Below are positions 21,416 to 33,678 of a stretch of DNA of 64,000 nt, one piece after another (the stretch's first letter is position 1; the number at the start of each line of letters is the position of its first letter). The DNA lies in contig NC_057813.1 in the NCBI RefSeq assembly GCF_018294505.1, positions 322,321,955 to 322,385,954 on the forward strand, in the 5' to 3' direction. Under the pieces are notes generated by a model that was not told the origin of the DNA, did no database searches, and saw only the letters and a program-made list of their open reading frames with translations. Position numbers and translations under genes: made by a program. This DNA is from Triticum aestivum. Its lineage: Eukaryota > Streptophyta > Magnoliopsida > Poales > Poaceae.

Positions 21416-24142
21416 TGTAGCGACCAGACCTCAAATAGTCTAGTCTCTGTGCATCAGTGTCATCCCTGGATCGGTAATGCTGACACACACAGTACTCAAG
21501 GATTTATAACAGAGTTTCAATCACACACTTATTACATCAAATGTCTGAAAAGAGAACTTATTATAATAATATGGCTTAAGGCCATCTAAAGAAGATAACA
21601 GCGGAAGGCTTGGAAGATAAAGTGAGTCCATCAACTCCAACGGCATAGCTGAGTGAACGAAACGACCTATGGCACCTTACTCGTCGTCTGAAAAGTCTGC
21701 AACATGATATGTTGCAGCCCGAACGGGTCAGCACATGGAATATGCTGGCAATGTAACACATAGAGTAATGAACAGAATAAATGCTATCACTACATGCATA
21801 TATGGCTGGTGGAAAGCTCTATGGTTACAGTTTTTGCATAAAGCCAATTTTCCCTACTACAAAGGAATAAATTTTTGTTTAACTATCATGGTGGTTGTTA
21901 AACATTGAGAAGGTTCCTCCAACTCAATCCCAATTAAACATCATCATTAAACCCAACAAATTAATTTAGAGTGATGAGATCAACATGATAATCCAAGAAC
22001 TAGATACTCAAGATGTCCATAACCGGGGACACGGCTAACCATGATTAGTTTATACACTCTGCAGAGGTTTGCGCACTTTTTCCCACAAGACTCGATCTCC
22101 ACCATTGGATTTCTCGCACTACATGATGTTTGAGAAACAGATGACCGAGACACAGTCTTTCAGAAGCATTAAGTCTTTACTTTGGGTAGACAGTACAACC
22201 TACATCCCCTACATCTGCTAGTCTACCACTGAAAGAGGTCACACAACATACTCAACTATGCCAGAGCCCATATTGGCTTGTGGCTGCACACGGAAGTTTC
22301 TAGCATGAATAATCTTATGATCCCTTTGAGCCTGGGTGGCGAACCATAGGATGATCAGACGGGTACTCCGGGATATCCTAGGACAACACTGGATTCTCCA
22401 GGTGCCCTGACAACCACGGGGTACTCCAGGGTGCCTTAACCAATCCACCCAGATGTGTATTTAAGTAGCCACCTTAAGTTAACCATTAATTAACAATACT
22501 CACATCTGTCGTGAATACACTCACCCAATCCACGTCTATGAGCATAACATAGCAATCCTGACTATAACGTAGAAGTAACTCCCAAAGGTTTGATAATAAA
22601 GAGCAATAGGTTCTACCTCATCATGTACTTCCCAAACCCACATGTTATTCAGATCCTAACCATGCAATGTTTGAGGGTTGAAACCAATGCATAAAAACTG
22701 GGTAATAAAGAGATATAATCAAAGTGTTACTTGCCTTGCTGATGATCCGCAGAACCTAGAGACTCATAGTAGCCGCTTCGCACTCCGGGAATTCTATCAC
22801 AAACAAACAATAACATACATAAGAGCTCAACTAGAAGCACGGGTAAAACTCAAATAAGAAGATCTAACCAAAAAGTTCAACTGAAGAACTCCGGTTTGCA
22901 AAAAAGAATCAAATCAAACGGAGCAATGAAACCCAAACTATGAAAGAAACAAGATTCATTTACTAATCTGGACTGAAGTCAAATTTTAGAGTACCAAAAT
23001 CTTGTTCAAGTTGGTTAAACAGAAAGAGGGTTTCGAGACGAAGATCTAGGCGCTTGTTTCATCTAATTCGGATAAACGAGCGAAAAGATAAATTAAAACG
23101 AAGATCAGGGCAAAAATTGCGATAAAAAATAATCGCGGAAAAACCCTGGAAAATAAAACGAGACGAATAGGCTAACGAATGAACGTTCGCTGTCTGCAGC
23201 TAACCGACAAAGAACGTTCATTAAAACGAACGTACGGTATTTAACTAAACCGAAAAACCCAAACCGAACTAAATAAAAAAACTAGATCTAGTGTTTCGAA
23301 AAAAACCTGATGGTTTTCCCGAGAAAACCGGACGGCGGCGGCGACTACCTCGGCGGCGGGGTCGGCTGCGATAGCAGGGTCGGTGGCGGTGGTGCGGTCG
23401 GCGGCGGCAAGGCGACGGGGTGGCGACGACGGACAGCGGCGGCGCGGGCTAGCGGCGGTGGCGTGCGAATTGAGGCGGCGGCGAGGCGGCTAGGGTTTGG
23501 GGACGGCGGCGGCGTGTGGATCGAGGGGGCGATGCGGCGGCTAGGGTTTCGGGGCGTCGGGGCTGGCGGCTGGGCTGGCGGCAGGATCGGGCCGTCGCTT
23601 ATAAAGCCTGGCCGGACAGAGTCCGGGTCAGGCACAACCCGTTTAGGTCGATGCTTTTTTTTAATAATCCTGATGCGGAAAAACAAATAAAAGAAATACT
23701 AAACAGAGTCCAAAAATCTTGAAATAAATTTTCACGGTCCTCTAATAATATTGTGGACAAAGTGAACATTTATTTGGGCCACTAATGCAATTTTGAAAAA
23801 CGCATTTTTCCTAATTCAAATAAAATAGCAATAAAACTCCAAATAAAATAAAATTTGATTTTAATATTTTTCCTCCAATATTTCTTTTATTTGCGAGAAG
23901 TCATTTTATCTCCTCTCTTTATTTTATCATTTGAAATATTCAAAGAGAAAAGTAATTAAAACCAAATGATACTCTTTTCAAAATTTGAGAAAAACTCAAA
24001 TATGAAAATAACAACATCCCCAACTCTCTCCGTAGGTCCTTGAGTTGCTTAGAATTTCTATGATCAACCAAAATGCAATAAAATATGATATGCAATGATG
24101 ACCTATGTATAACATTCCAAATTGAAATTTTGGGATGTTACA
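21416..24142 (-). repeat. 3' LTR of minus-strand Tekay element
   Basis: This 2,727-bp LTR reads, on the minus strand, from TGTAACATCCC to TCGCTACA. The first 914 bp on the plus strand are free of base substitutions against the 5' LTR apart from two small length differences. The rest differs at roughly 5 percent or more. It includes a GC-rich GGC-repeat region (about 23320-23600). The ORFs 23310-23690 and 23345-23686 there are composition artefacts. Confidence 0.9.
22015..22068 (-). promoter_or_regulatory. Shared LTR block (Tekay minus copy, 3' LTR)
   Basis: On the minus strand, CTCTGCAGAGTGTATAAAC is followed by TTAGCCGTGTCCCCGG and TTATGGAC. This matches the block in LTRs P and Q. Confidence 0.5.
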
Positions 24143-24145
24143 AAC

Positions 24146-24160
24146 CTACCCCCCTTAAGA
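24146..24160 (-). other. Polypurine tract of minus-strand Tekay element
   Basis: The minus strand reads CTTAAGGGGGGTAGGT just before the LTR start TGTAACATCCC, separated by a few bases. The same tract is at 60700-60715 in the plus copy. Confidence 0.8.
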
Positions 24161-27100
24161 TGAATCTCGCCCTCGAGACTCGGGTTGGCTAGAAAATAGG
24201 TGTGGGTGGTCCTTCAGTAAGTCTTCCTCTCGTTCCCAGGTGGCTTCATCCTCGGTATGGTGGCTCCACTGAACTTTGCAGAACTTGATAACTTTGCTGC
24301 GTGTGACTCGGCTAGCAAACTCGAGAATCTTCACTGGTTTCTCCTCGTAGGTCAAATCACTATCCAGCTAAATCGCTTTCAGTGGCACTGTATCTCTCAG
24401 AGGAATATCAGCCATCTCTGCATGGCACTTCTTCAACTGGGAAACATGAAACACATCGTGAACTCCTGACAATCCTTCTGGCAATTCCAGCTTGTAAGCA
24501 ACTTCTCCCATACGCTCAAAAACTTTGTATGGTCCCACAAAACATGGTTTTAACTTTCCCTCAACTCCAAAACGCTTAACTCCTCGAAGTGGGGACACAC
24601 GAAGATATACTTTGTCTCCGACTTCGTAAACTGTCTCTTTGCGTTTAGAATCCGCATATCTCTTCTGCCTGGACTGGGCTACCTTGAGTCTATCGCGAAT
24701 CAGTTTAACCTTCTCTTCAGACTCCTTAATCAAATCTGGTCCAAACAACTGACGATCTCTAACTTCATCCCATAGCAACGGTGTCCTGCACCTCCTTCCA
24801 TACAAGCCTTCAAAAGGGGCCATCTTCAAACTGGCTTGATAACTGTTGTTGTAAGTGAACTCTGGTACAGCAAATTCTCGTCCCAACTAGATCCATAATC
24901 CAGCACACAAGCTCTCAACATGTCCTCCATAATCTGATTGACTCTCTCGGTCTGTCCATCTGTCTGTGGATGAAAGGTTGTACTTAACTCTAGCTTGGTA
25001 CCTAAAGTCTCATCCAACTGATTCCAGAACTTTGAGGTAAACTGGGTTCCTCTATCTGATACAGTGGTCCTCGGAACTCCATGCAGACATATGATCCTGG
25101 TCATGTATATCTTTGCCAACTTAGCACTAGTGTAAGTGGTCTTCACTGGGATGAAATGAGCTACCTTGGTCAACCGATCGACTACAACCCAAATCGAGTC
25201 ATAGCCTGAATGAGTCCTGGGCAATCCAGTGATAAAGTCCATGCCAAGCTTGTCCCACTTCCATTCGGGTATTGGCAATGGCTGTAGCAATCCCGCTGGC
25301 TTTTGATGCTCTGCCTTCACTCTCTGACATACATCACATACTGCTACATACTCCGCAATATCTTTCTTCATTCCGGTCCACCAGAAACTTTCCTTCAAAT
25401 CCAGATACATCTTGGTGTTTCCTGGGTGAATCGAATACGGCGAATCGTGGGCCTCCTGCGGAATCAAATTCCTGATCTCGGGGTCATTAGGCACATATAC
25501 GCGATCCTCAAACCATAAAGTAGCGTGCTCATCCTCACGAAATCCTTTAGCCTTTCCTTTGCTCATCCTTTCTTTTATCTCGGCAATCTCCTTATCAGTC
25601 TTCTGGGCTTCTCTGATCTTATCCATCAAAGTAGACTGAATTTCCAATCCTTCTACATAACCTCTCGGAACTATTTACAAACATAGCTCGCGAAGATCCT
25701 CTGCTAACTCCTTGGGTAATCCTCTGGTCATGAGCGTATTGACATGACTCTTGCGAGTCAACACATCGGGTACTACATTAGCCTTTCCGGGATGATAATG
25801 CAACTTCATATCATAATCCTTAATGAGCTCCAACCATCTCCTCTGCCCGAGGTTCAACTCCTTCTGTGTGAAGATATATTTCAAACTCTTGTGATCCGTG
25901 TATACCTCACAATGGTTTCCTATGAGAAAGTGTCTCCACGTCTTCAACGCATGCACTACGGCAGCTAACTCCAAATCGTGTGTAGCATAATTTTGCTCAT
26001 GAGGTTTATGCTGTTGTGAGGCATATGAAACAACTCTTCCCTCCTGCATAAGCACTGCTCCAAGTCCTCGACGTGAAGCGTCACAATACACTTGATAAAC
26101 CTTGCATTGATCTAGAAGAATCAACACTGGGGCTGTAACCAAACGTTTCTTCAACTCTTGTAAACAGGCCTCACATCCTCATTCCATTTGAACTTGGTGC
26201 CCTTCTTCAACAACTCTGTCATGGGCTTTGCAATATTGGAGAAATTCTCAATGAACCTCCTGTAATACCCTGTGAGTCCAAGAAAACTCCTGATCTCTCC
26301 AACTGACGTGGGTGCTACCCATTTAGTCACAGAGACAACCTTGGTGGGGTCTACTACTATTCCTTCTCCGGATATAACATGTCCGAGAAATTCAACTTCC
26401 TTCAACCAAAACTCACACTTGCTGAACTTGGCATATAACTGATGTTCCCTGAGCTTCTCGAGAACCAAACTCAAATGCTCCTTATGCTCCTCTTCATCCT
26501 TCGAGTAGACCAATATATCATCAATGAACACTATAACGAACTTATCCAAGAACTCCATAAACACCTTGTTCATCATGTTCATGAAATATGCAGGTGCGTT
26601 TGTTAGACCAAATGACATAACGGTATACTCATATAGCCCGTACCTTGTGGTAAAAGTTGTCTTAGGTATATCCTTCTCTCGAATCTTCAGTTGGTGGTAT
26701 CCTGATGGCAGATCGATTTTGGAAAATACTTTAGCTCCTTGCAACTGGTCAAACAAATCATTCATCATCGGCAGTGGGTACTTGTTCTAGATCATCACTT
26801 CATCCAACGCATGATAATCAACAACCATCCTTAATGATCCATCCTTCTTCTCCACTAGAAGTATTGGGGATCCCCAAGGTGACGAACTTGGTCGAATATA
26901 ACCCTTATCCAGTAACTCCTTAATCTGCTTCTTAATTTCCTCCAAATCCTGTGCGGGCATCCGATACGGTCTCTTTGATATTGGCCTTGTGCCTGGCAAA
27001 AGCTCAATCAAAAACTCAATGTCTCTATCCGGTGGCATGCCTAGCAACTCCTCTGGAAATACATCAGGGAAATCCTTCACCGCTGGTACTTCCTCCTGTA

Positions 27101-27194
27101 CAACTCCTAATAAGGAATTCACTTGAGTCCTCTTCGGCACATGCCGGGATACATACTTAATCCTTCTTCCTTTTGGGGTGGTGAGCAAAATCAA
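24155..27194 (-). pseudogene. Tekay-type pol: RT, RNase H, integrase, chromodomain (broken)
   Basis: On the minus strand, in order: RT with FIDDILVYS at about 26500-26530 (the catalytic DD pair), RNase H starting [10 protein letters not shown] at about 26065-26095, then the integrase zinc-binding region with CDVCQRVK at about 25320. The integrase core follows with MDFITG (about 25235), VSDRGTQF (about 25050) and TDGQTERVNQ (about 24940), which carry the D, D and E residues. The C-terminal VKVQW-like chromodomain segment with DEATWEREEDLL lies at about 24200-24330; such a domain marks the Tekay/Del clade and is known to guide integration to heterochromatin. Stops or shifts occur near 26790, 26152, 25675, 24840 and 24366. 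Confidence 0.88.
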
Positions 27195-28576
27195 CTACTG
27201 GCACAGTCAATGTTCCCTCCATACTTCAATAACCAACCCATGCCTAATATTACATCCAGTCCTTGTGACTCCAATACTATTAGGTCTAAGGGGAACACGT
27301 AGTTACCAATCCTTAATGGTAACCAGTTGCACCATAGGCTGGCCATATATTCTGCTCCTGGCGAGGTTACTAACATGGGTGACCTAAGGGCTTCGGTTGG
27401 CAACTTATACTTATTCACAAATCCCCTTGATATGTATGAATGTGATGCACCAGTATCAAAAAGAACGATTGCAGTAAATGACTTTACCAAAAACTTACAT
27501 ATTACTGCATCGGGTTGTACTTCAACCTCCTCCACGCTAACGTGGTTCACTTGTCCCCTGTTGAAAGGGTTGGGCTTCTTCCCAGAGCTTCCATTGCCAT
27601 TTCCATTCTTTGCTTCAGAACACTCCATGGTGTAATGTCCATTCTTCCCGCACTTAAAACAAGTAATGTGATTTAGATCTTTCTTGGCAGGCGTTGCTGG
27701 GTTGGAACGGTTTTGGACGTTGCTTCCTCCATTCCTATTCCCATTCTTGGGGCCACTATGGTTATGTGAACTTCCTCCATTGGAATTATAGCCTCCATGG
27801 TTGTGGTGAATGTGTCCTCCCGAGTTCGGGGTAAAACAGGGCCTCTGCTGAGCTTCTGAATGGTACTTCCCTTGTCCATACTTCCTCTTGCGGCTGTCTA
27901 CCTGTTGCTGCTTCCCTTCAATCATGAGAGCTCTGTCTACCAACTCCTGGTAGTTGTTGAAGGTTGCCACCATCAACTGCATGCTCAGCTCATCATTTAG
28001 TCCTTCTAGAAACTTCTCCTGCTTAGCAGCATCTGTAGCAACGTCATCCGAGGCATAACGTGCTAACTTACTAAACTCATCCACATACTGGCCCACTGTG
28101 CGTCCTCCTTGGTGCAAGTTGTGAAACTCAAGCTTCTTCATGTTCATAGCTCCCGCTGAAACATGGGCAGTGTGAAAAGCCTACTGGAACTGGTCCCATG
28201 TAACAATGTCAATGGGATAAGTGGCTGTGAAATTCTCCCACCATGATGCTGCAGGTCCATCAAGCTGGTGTGCGACAAAATGCACTCTCTCTGTATCTGT
28301 GCATCCTGCAGTGGTCAGCTCCCTTCCAATCTTGCGGAGCCAATCATCTGCAACAATCGGCTCAGTGCTACTAGAGAACATCGGCGGATTCAGCCTTAGA
28401 AAACGGTCTAAGTGATCAACAGGTGGTGGTGGTGGTGGGTTGTTGTTGTTGTTGTTGTTGTTGTTGCTCCCTTGGTTCTGATTCTGAACTAGTAGCTACA
28501 TCAAGGTGTTCTGCTGCTGTATCAACTGAGTGAGCTCTGGTGGGAAAGCAAATCCATTGTCACGTCTCGGATGCAT
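27191..28576 (-). pseudogene. Tekay-type gag and protease (broken)
   Basis: The chosen ATG at 28576-28574 starts MHPRRDNGFAF, matching MPLRRDNGFAF in the plus copy. An asparagine run encoded by (AAC)n lies at about 28438-28470. The retrotransposon gag core follows (ADDWLRKIGREL, then ASWWENF). The zinc knuckle CFKCGKNGHYTMEC at about 27622-27663 is intact. The protease site VLFDTGASHSYIS is at about 27440-27475. Stops at about 28496 and 28182 break the gag frame, and a frameshift near 27192 separates protease from RT. Gag would form the particle and bind RNA; the protease would cut the polyprotein. Confidence 0.88.
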
Positions 28577-28749
28577 CTGATGGTTTTAGAAAAGGTGAGA
28601 AAACAGAATAGAATGAGGCCCAAAGGGAAAACACTACCCATATGCACATGAGACAAACACAATCATATCAGTTCAATTAATTCACACAAGGACATACAAT
28701 CGGTCTAACTATCGTTACGAAAGTGCTCGGACTATACTATATACATGGG

Positions 28750-31700
28750 TGTGATGCCCGGAAATTAAGCTACAATAATCCTCTGCTAATGATGCCACGT
28801 CATTGCTTTTACTATTGCTAAATCCCGCTAGGATTCAATCCGGTTCAAATTCAGATTTAAATTAAAGTTGAACGACAAAAGTTTTCAAATGTCAAAATAT
28901 GTCGTAAATAATTCATAACCAATTATGGTGGTGAACCAACTTTTTACAAAGTGGTTTAACGCCATATAATAATTCAAACAGTGGCCAAATCAATAACTTA
29001 TATGCCTTTAAAATTATAAAATTTTGCAAACTATTTTATTTATGTGCCAAACCATTTTATAGCAGTGCCTAAATTTGCATTGCAAATTATGGGCCAAGTC
29101 TCTTATTTTTACAAAACCCCTTTTGTTGTTTAAATTAAATACTAAACAAAACTAAAAGAAAACAAAAAATATTAAAGAAAAGAAAACCCAAAAAGAAACA
29201 AAAGGGAAAGCAGACCCCCTCCCCCTACTGGGCCTCGACCCAGCCGGCCCACATGCGCCTCCTTCCCCCTCCTGTTCACCAGGGGATCGTGGAGCTCATC
29301 CCGGTCCCAGACCATGGCGCCCGATGCCGTGGCAGTCATCCGGCGGCTACCCCGACGACCCCCCTCGCCTACTTAAACTCACAGGTGCCTTCCTCCCTCT
29401 CTGGAACCCTAGCACTCTCTTTCTTCCCCCACCCCGTGCCGCTTCGTCGTACCACGACATGGCGGATCCCGTCCGTCGAGCTCGACTCGACTTGCTGCCC
29501 GCGTAGCCACCGGCCACCGTTTGTCGCACCGACTAGTCCAGGAGAAACGCCATCGTCGACCTCATCCATTCAGAGCTTCAAATCGAGCAGAGCCGTCCCG
29601 TGCGCTCGCCATCGAACGCATCTCCGTCGCGTACCTCACCGGCGCCCGACGTCGTTTACCGCGGCTCCGGTCCACCTCCGGCCTCCTCGTCACCTCTGTT
29701 GGAACCGTTGCCGTAGTCACCGTCCCGAGCTCCCGCGTACGTGCGTGCTTGCTGCCGCCGCTCAATGTCTCTGCTGCTGCCCTGTACTGGTTGTTGCCGC
29801 GGCTCCTCACACTGCTATTGCTCCTGCCGTTGCTGCTGTCGCTTGTTGCTGCGCCGCTTGCCGATGTGCTGACTGCTACTGCATTACTGCTGCTGGCTGT
29901 GCTACTGTTGTTGCGCCGCTGCCGCATGCAGTCCCGCACCCGCCGCCGCGCCCGCCTGCGTGCACCCCAGCCGCGCCGCGCATGCACGTGCACACTCACA
30001 CCCACATGTGCTCGCGCCCTCCCCTGGCAGCACCCGCGCTCGCCTAGGCAGTGGCTGACTGGCCGTGGCCATGGCCTGTGCCTCCCGTGTTGTGCGTGTG
30101 TGTGCACATGGGGCTGGCCCTTTTTAATACTAAGATAGATTAGTCCAAGTCTAATTGCCTACTAGTTCAACTAGTAGACTATGTCGTGCGAGCCACTTTG
30201 TTTAACTAATTGTTTCAAATAAATCTAATTCAGGTTCTGTCTATGACAGTAGGACCCCCCAACTAAATTAGTTAATTCTTTTAAGTTGCCATGTGACTAT
30301 GACAGCTGGGTCCCACTGAACTTGTTGACCAGTCATTTTGATTGTGTTGACTTTGACCCAGGCCCCACATGTCACTGACTGTGGCTGGCCACTGCCGTGT
30401 ATAAAAGGTAGTACACCGTTTTTAATTCGTTTTAATATTTATGAATAACTCCGGAAAATTGATAAATCTTTGAAAAAACATAGAAAGTAATCCGTAACTC
30501 GGATGAAAATGTTTTATACATGAAAGTTGCTCAGAACGACGAGACGAATCCGGATACACCCTTCGTTTCTCTGTCACACGTCCCTAGCATAGCGAACCTG
30601 CAACCTTCCCCCCTCCGTTTCATTTGCCCAAAAATGCCAAACTTTGGGAAAACCTTCCCGGATGTTATCCCGCTTCACCAGTATCGCGTAGTATAGTGTT
30701 AGATCACCTCTAGCCCCACTTATTGTCTTGTTATGCATATGTTTGTGTGTATTTACTGTTTCTTCCCCCTCTTCTCTCCGGTAGACCCGAGACCGATGTT
30801 GATGTCCCTGTGATCGACTACGTCGACGACGACCCTCCTTGTCTAAGCAACCAGGCAAGCCCCCCTTTTGATCATCCCAATATCGCCCATTCTATTCTCT
30901 CATGCTTGCATTAGATTTTGCTACTATTATCGTTTGCTCCTATTCTGATGCATAGCCTGCTTTTAAACCTGCTATTGTTACCTACCTGCTTATCCTAAAC
31001 TGCTTAGTATAGGTTGGTTAGTGATCCATCAGTGACCCCCACCTTGTCCTTGTTGCCGCTGCTTCATGATCGATGACTCGATCAACGTGATCGACGACCA
31101 GAGCCCGACACCTCACATCACATCACGCCCCTTTTGTTGCTCGACTCTACAGAGCTACTATCGAGTGCCAGGGGTGATCCCTCATAACGCACTCCTGATG
31201 ATAATTCTGTAGTGTAGCTATTCGGTCGTGGTCATCGAGGGTGATTTCCTCTTTCACCATTCCCGATACGGCTCTGTCATTCAACACCTCAAGTGTGAAC
31301 CTCGAGGGTAGTCCCTCTTACGTTCACCTTGATGATTACATTGAGTGGAATCCTCCGTGGGTGATTCCTCGGGTTTTCCCCTTGATGTTTGGACACACGG
31401 TTACCTTGAATTTATTTGAGACCATTGTTGAAGTTGGGTCGTCCTTGAGGGGTACCCACGAGTTGATGTGAAAGTCGGGCGGGCCCGTTGAGCACCCGTG
31501 AGTTTTCCACGTGGCACGGACGGGCAGTCTGGGCCCTTGCCATAAGTCCACAAGACGGGGCGACGGGGTCACCTTATCATGAGTCTCTGCTCGTCTCCGT
31601 GAGCCCCCAATGCACTAACAGGTTTGGGTATTTGTTCTGAGTTGGCCTCTGGACTTTATGCACTAACCACCACGCGATAATAGATATGGGCCTCATCGTC

Positions 31701-32793
31701 GCAGTATCAGCCGAAGCTTTGTCAGACATCCGGTTCAGCGGTGCGGCACGGTCGGATCGTGCTGGCCATCCGAGGCGATGCTGGTATCCACCCTGCTCGC
31801 AACGACCCGGAGTGCTGTGAGCGATGGGCCCAAGACCCCGGAGTGCTTAAGATGTAGACCGGCGGGGACCTCTCTGCTGAGCCTAGGTAGGGTTGCAACG
31901 TGTTGATCTTCCGAGGCCGGGCATTGACCCCAGAAAGGTGTGTCCGACTAGAGGGATCGAGCATGTTGGCTAACGTGGTGCACCCCTGCAGGGAAGTTAT
32001 ATATTCGAATACTGTGTCCACGGTAATGGACGTTCAGACTTATATCTGGATCTTATATAGCTAGAAATGGATACTTGAGACATGTGATGGATATGTGGCT
32101 CCGAAATGGCTTTCCCGCAGGGAGTCAGGGAAGGATCTCTGGGCATTGATTCTACAACATGTTTGTTAAATATTAAACTGCTATTCTTTACTCTCCTACA
32201 TGCTGCAATATGCTCGGAGCTGTGTGAAGAGGCTAGTCTTCGATAGGCTAGGCCTTCCCCCTCTATTCTGGCATGCTGCAGCTCAGTCCACAGATACAAA
32301 CCTTCCATTTTGATACCAATGCATACTTAGTATAGATCTGATGCTTGCGTGTACTTTGGATGAGTACTCACGGTTGTCTTGCTACCCCTTTTCCCCCTTC
32401 CTTCTTCTTTCCGGTTGATGCAACCAGATGGTGGATCCCTGGAGTCAGATGCCATCGCCGACGGATGCTACTACGTGGAGACCGCCGACGACCAGGAGTA
32501 GTTAGGAGGTCCCAGGCAGGAGGCCTTGCCTCTTCGATCGTTATTGCTTTTGTGTTTGCCTTCTTAAGGCATCCTTGTTTAACTTATGTATGTACTCAGA
32601 TATTGTTGCTTTCGCTGACTCTTGTGTATCGAGCTTGTATTCGAGCCCTCAAGGTCCCTAGCTTGTAATATAAAGCTTGTATTATTTTGATTTATGTCTA
32701 GAGTTGTGTTGTGATATCTTCCCATGAGTCCCTGATCTTGATCATACACATTTGCGTGTATGATTAGTGTACGATTGAATTGGGGACGTCACA
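28750..32793 (+). mobile_element. Solo LTR Q inside the minus-strand Tekay element
   Basis: The segment starts TGTGATGCCCGG and ends GGACGTCACA. The flanks are ATGGG (28745-28749) and ATGGA (32794-32798), a 5-bp TSD with one mismatch. The empty site is seen in the plus-strand Tekay copy near 56130. At 4,044 bp with no gag or pol it is read as a solo LTR of another long-LTR family. The layout resembles LTR P: AT-rich start, GC-rich part (29220-30110), AT-rich part, then the CCCCTGCAGGG block (31983). The ORFs at 29253-30047 and 29521-30138 lie in GC-rich sequence in competing frames and show no domain; they are not called. Confidence 0.82.
31983..32031 (+). promoter_or_regulatory. Shared LTR block (LTR Q copy)
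   Basis: CCCCTGCAGGG, then TATATTCGAATACTGTGTCC and GGTAATGGACG, align with the block in LTR P (4939) and in the Tekay LTRs. Confidence 0.5.
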
Positions 32794-32835
32794 ATGGAGG
32801 AATACTACTACTGATATGGTGGTCGACTAGAAGTT

Positions 32836-33570
32836 TTAATCGGTAGAAGACTCCATGATATCTGCTCCAGCTTCATCAACATAGTCATCATCGCTATCGT
32901 CGGGGTCTGAGTCGGTGTCGTCGATGATGATGTAGTCCTCCGAACAAATGTATTTTGCATCATCGTCATCTCCTCCTGGTGCGTGGTCTCCCATAAATAC
33001 TCCTAGCTTCCTTTTCAGGTCGTCATTCTTCTCCACGAGTATCGTCATTTCTTCCTCATATCCGTCGGATGTAGACTTGAGTTCCTCCTCTAGCTCTGTG
33101 ATCCTGGTCATTGCCTTCTTCAGATCTATCATGCCTACGCACATCTGGTTCTCCTGGAGATGAATGTGCTGGTTTAACTCCTGGATGAAAGATGCAATGG
33201 ACCTATCCCTCCTGGTGTTGATCATCTCCCATTGCTCATCTCGGCGCCCACATATCAGGTAGATAGTATCCTTGAGATCCTTGTGGTAAACTTCTCCAAT
33301 GTGTCCCATGGTGATGTGGGCTGCCATGCGCTTTCCTAGACTCTAGGTTGGAGCATCAAAGGAAAACTTTATGGGCTAAGTGACTGGCATGAACGTCCTT
33401 CCTGGAACTTGAGCTCGAATCATCCAACGCTCCTCTTCTGGTAAAGTGGCGATGTAGGTTCCGGTGAAGCTTGGTATTCCGATGTTAAGATACCTTATAA
33501 CTTCCTTCAAGTGTTGTCCAAAAGGAGTGTCTTCATCCGGTTGTGTAAACTTGTTCCTTGCGCCTGCCAT
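32836..33570 (-). pseudogene. Extra upstream ORF (ORF0) of minus-strand Tekay element, broken
   Basis: On the minus strand the ORF starts MAGARNKFTQPDEDTP and ends GADIMESSTD, about 244 codons. It lies between the 5' LTR and gag. It is the counterpart of the intact ORF at 55360-56097. Two stops (33378-33376 and near 33345) interrupt it. A by-eye comparison of the first 63 or so codons with the intact copy gave about 13 silent and 10 amino-acid-changing differences, fewer replacement changes than neutral drift would give. No known domain is recognised. A likely coiled coil (ITELEEELKSTSDGYEEEM region) precedes an acidic, Asp-rich tail. Confidence 0.75.
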
Positions 33571-33663
33571 CCTATAGTGTAGAAAAGGGAGAGGAGTCAG
33601 AAATGAGTAGAGAGGAGTGACCTATGGTTTTAGCTTAGTGGTCATGTCCTATAGTGAGCGTGT

Positions 33664-33675
33664 TCTTCGATACCA
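33664..33675 (-). other. Altered primer-binding site, minus-strand Tekay element
   Basis: Three bases inside the 5' LTR end the minus strand reads TGGTATCGAAGA. The sister element has TGGTATCAGAGC, which is complementary to the 3' end of initiator methionine tRNA. Only the first seven bases are kept. Confidence 0.7.
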
Positions 33676-33678
33676 TCT

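Noticed and set aside
23310..23722. Gly/Arg-rich ORFs in the Tekay LTRs (also 35547-35966 and 53099-53489)
   Set aside because: GGC/CCG-repeat sequence open in several frames; not conserved as protein between the LTR partners.
24108..24142. Rho-independent terminator
   Set aside because: The hairpin is the LTR terminal inverted repeat of a plant retrotransposon, not a bacterial terminator.
29253..30138. ORFs of 264 and 205 codons in LTR Q
   Set aside because: They overlap in different frames together with a 181-codon antisense ORF, show Arg/Pro/Ala/Leu-rich artefact composition, and lie inside a solo LTR.
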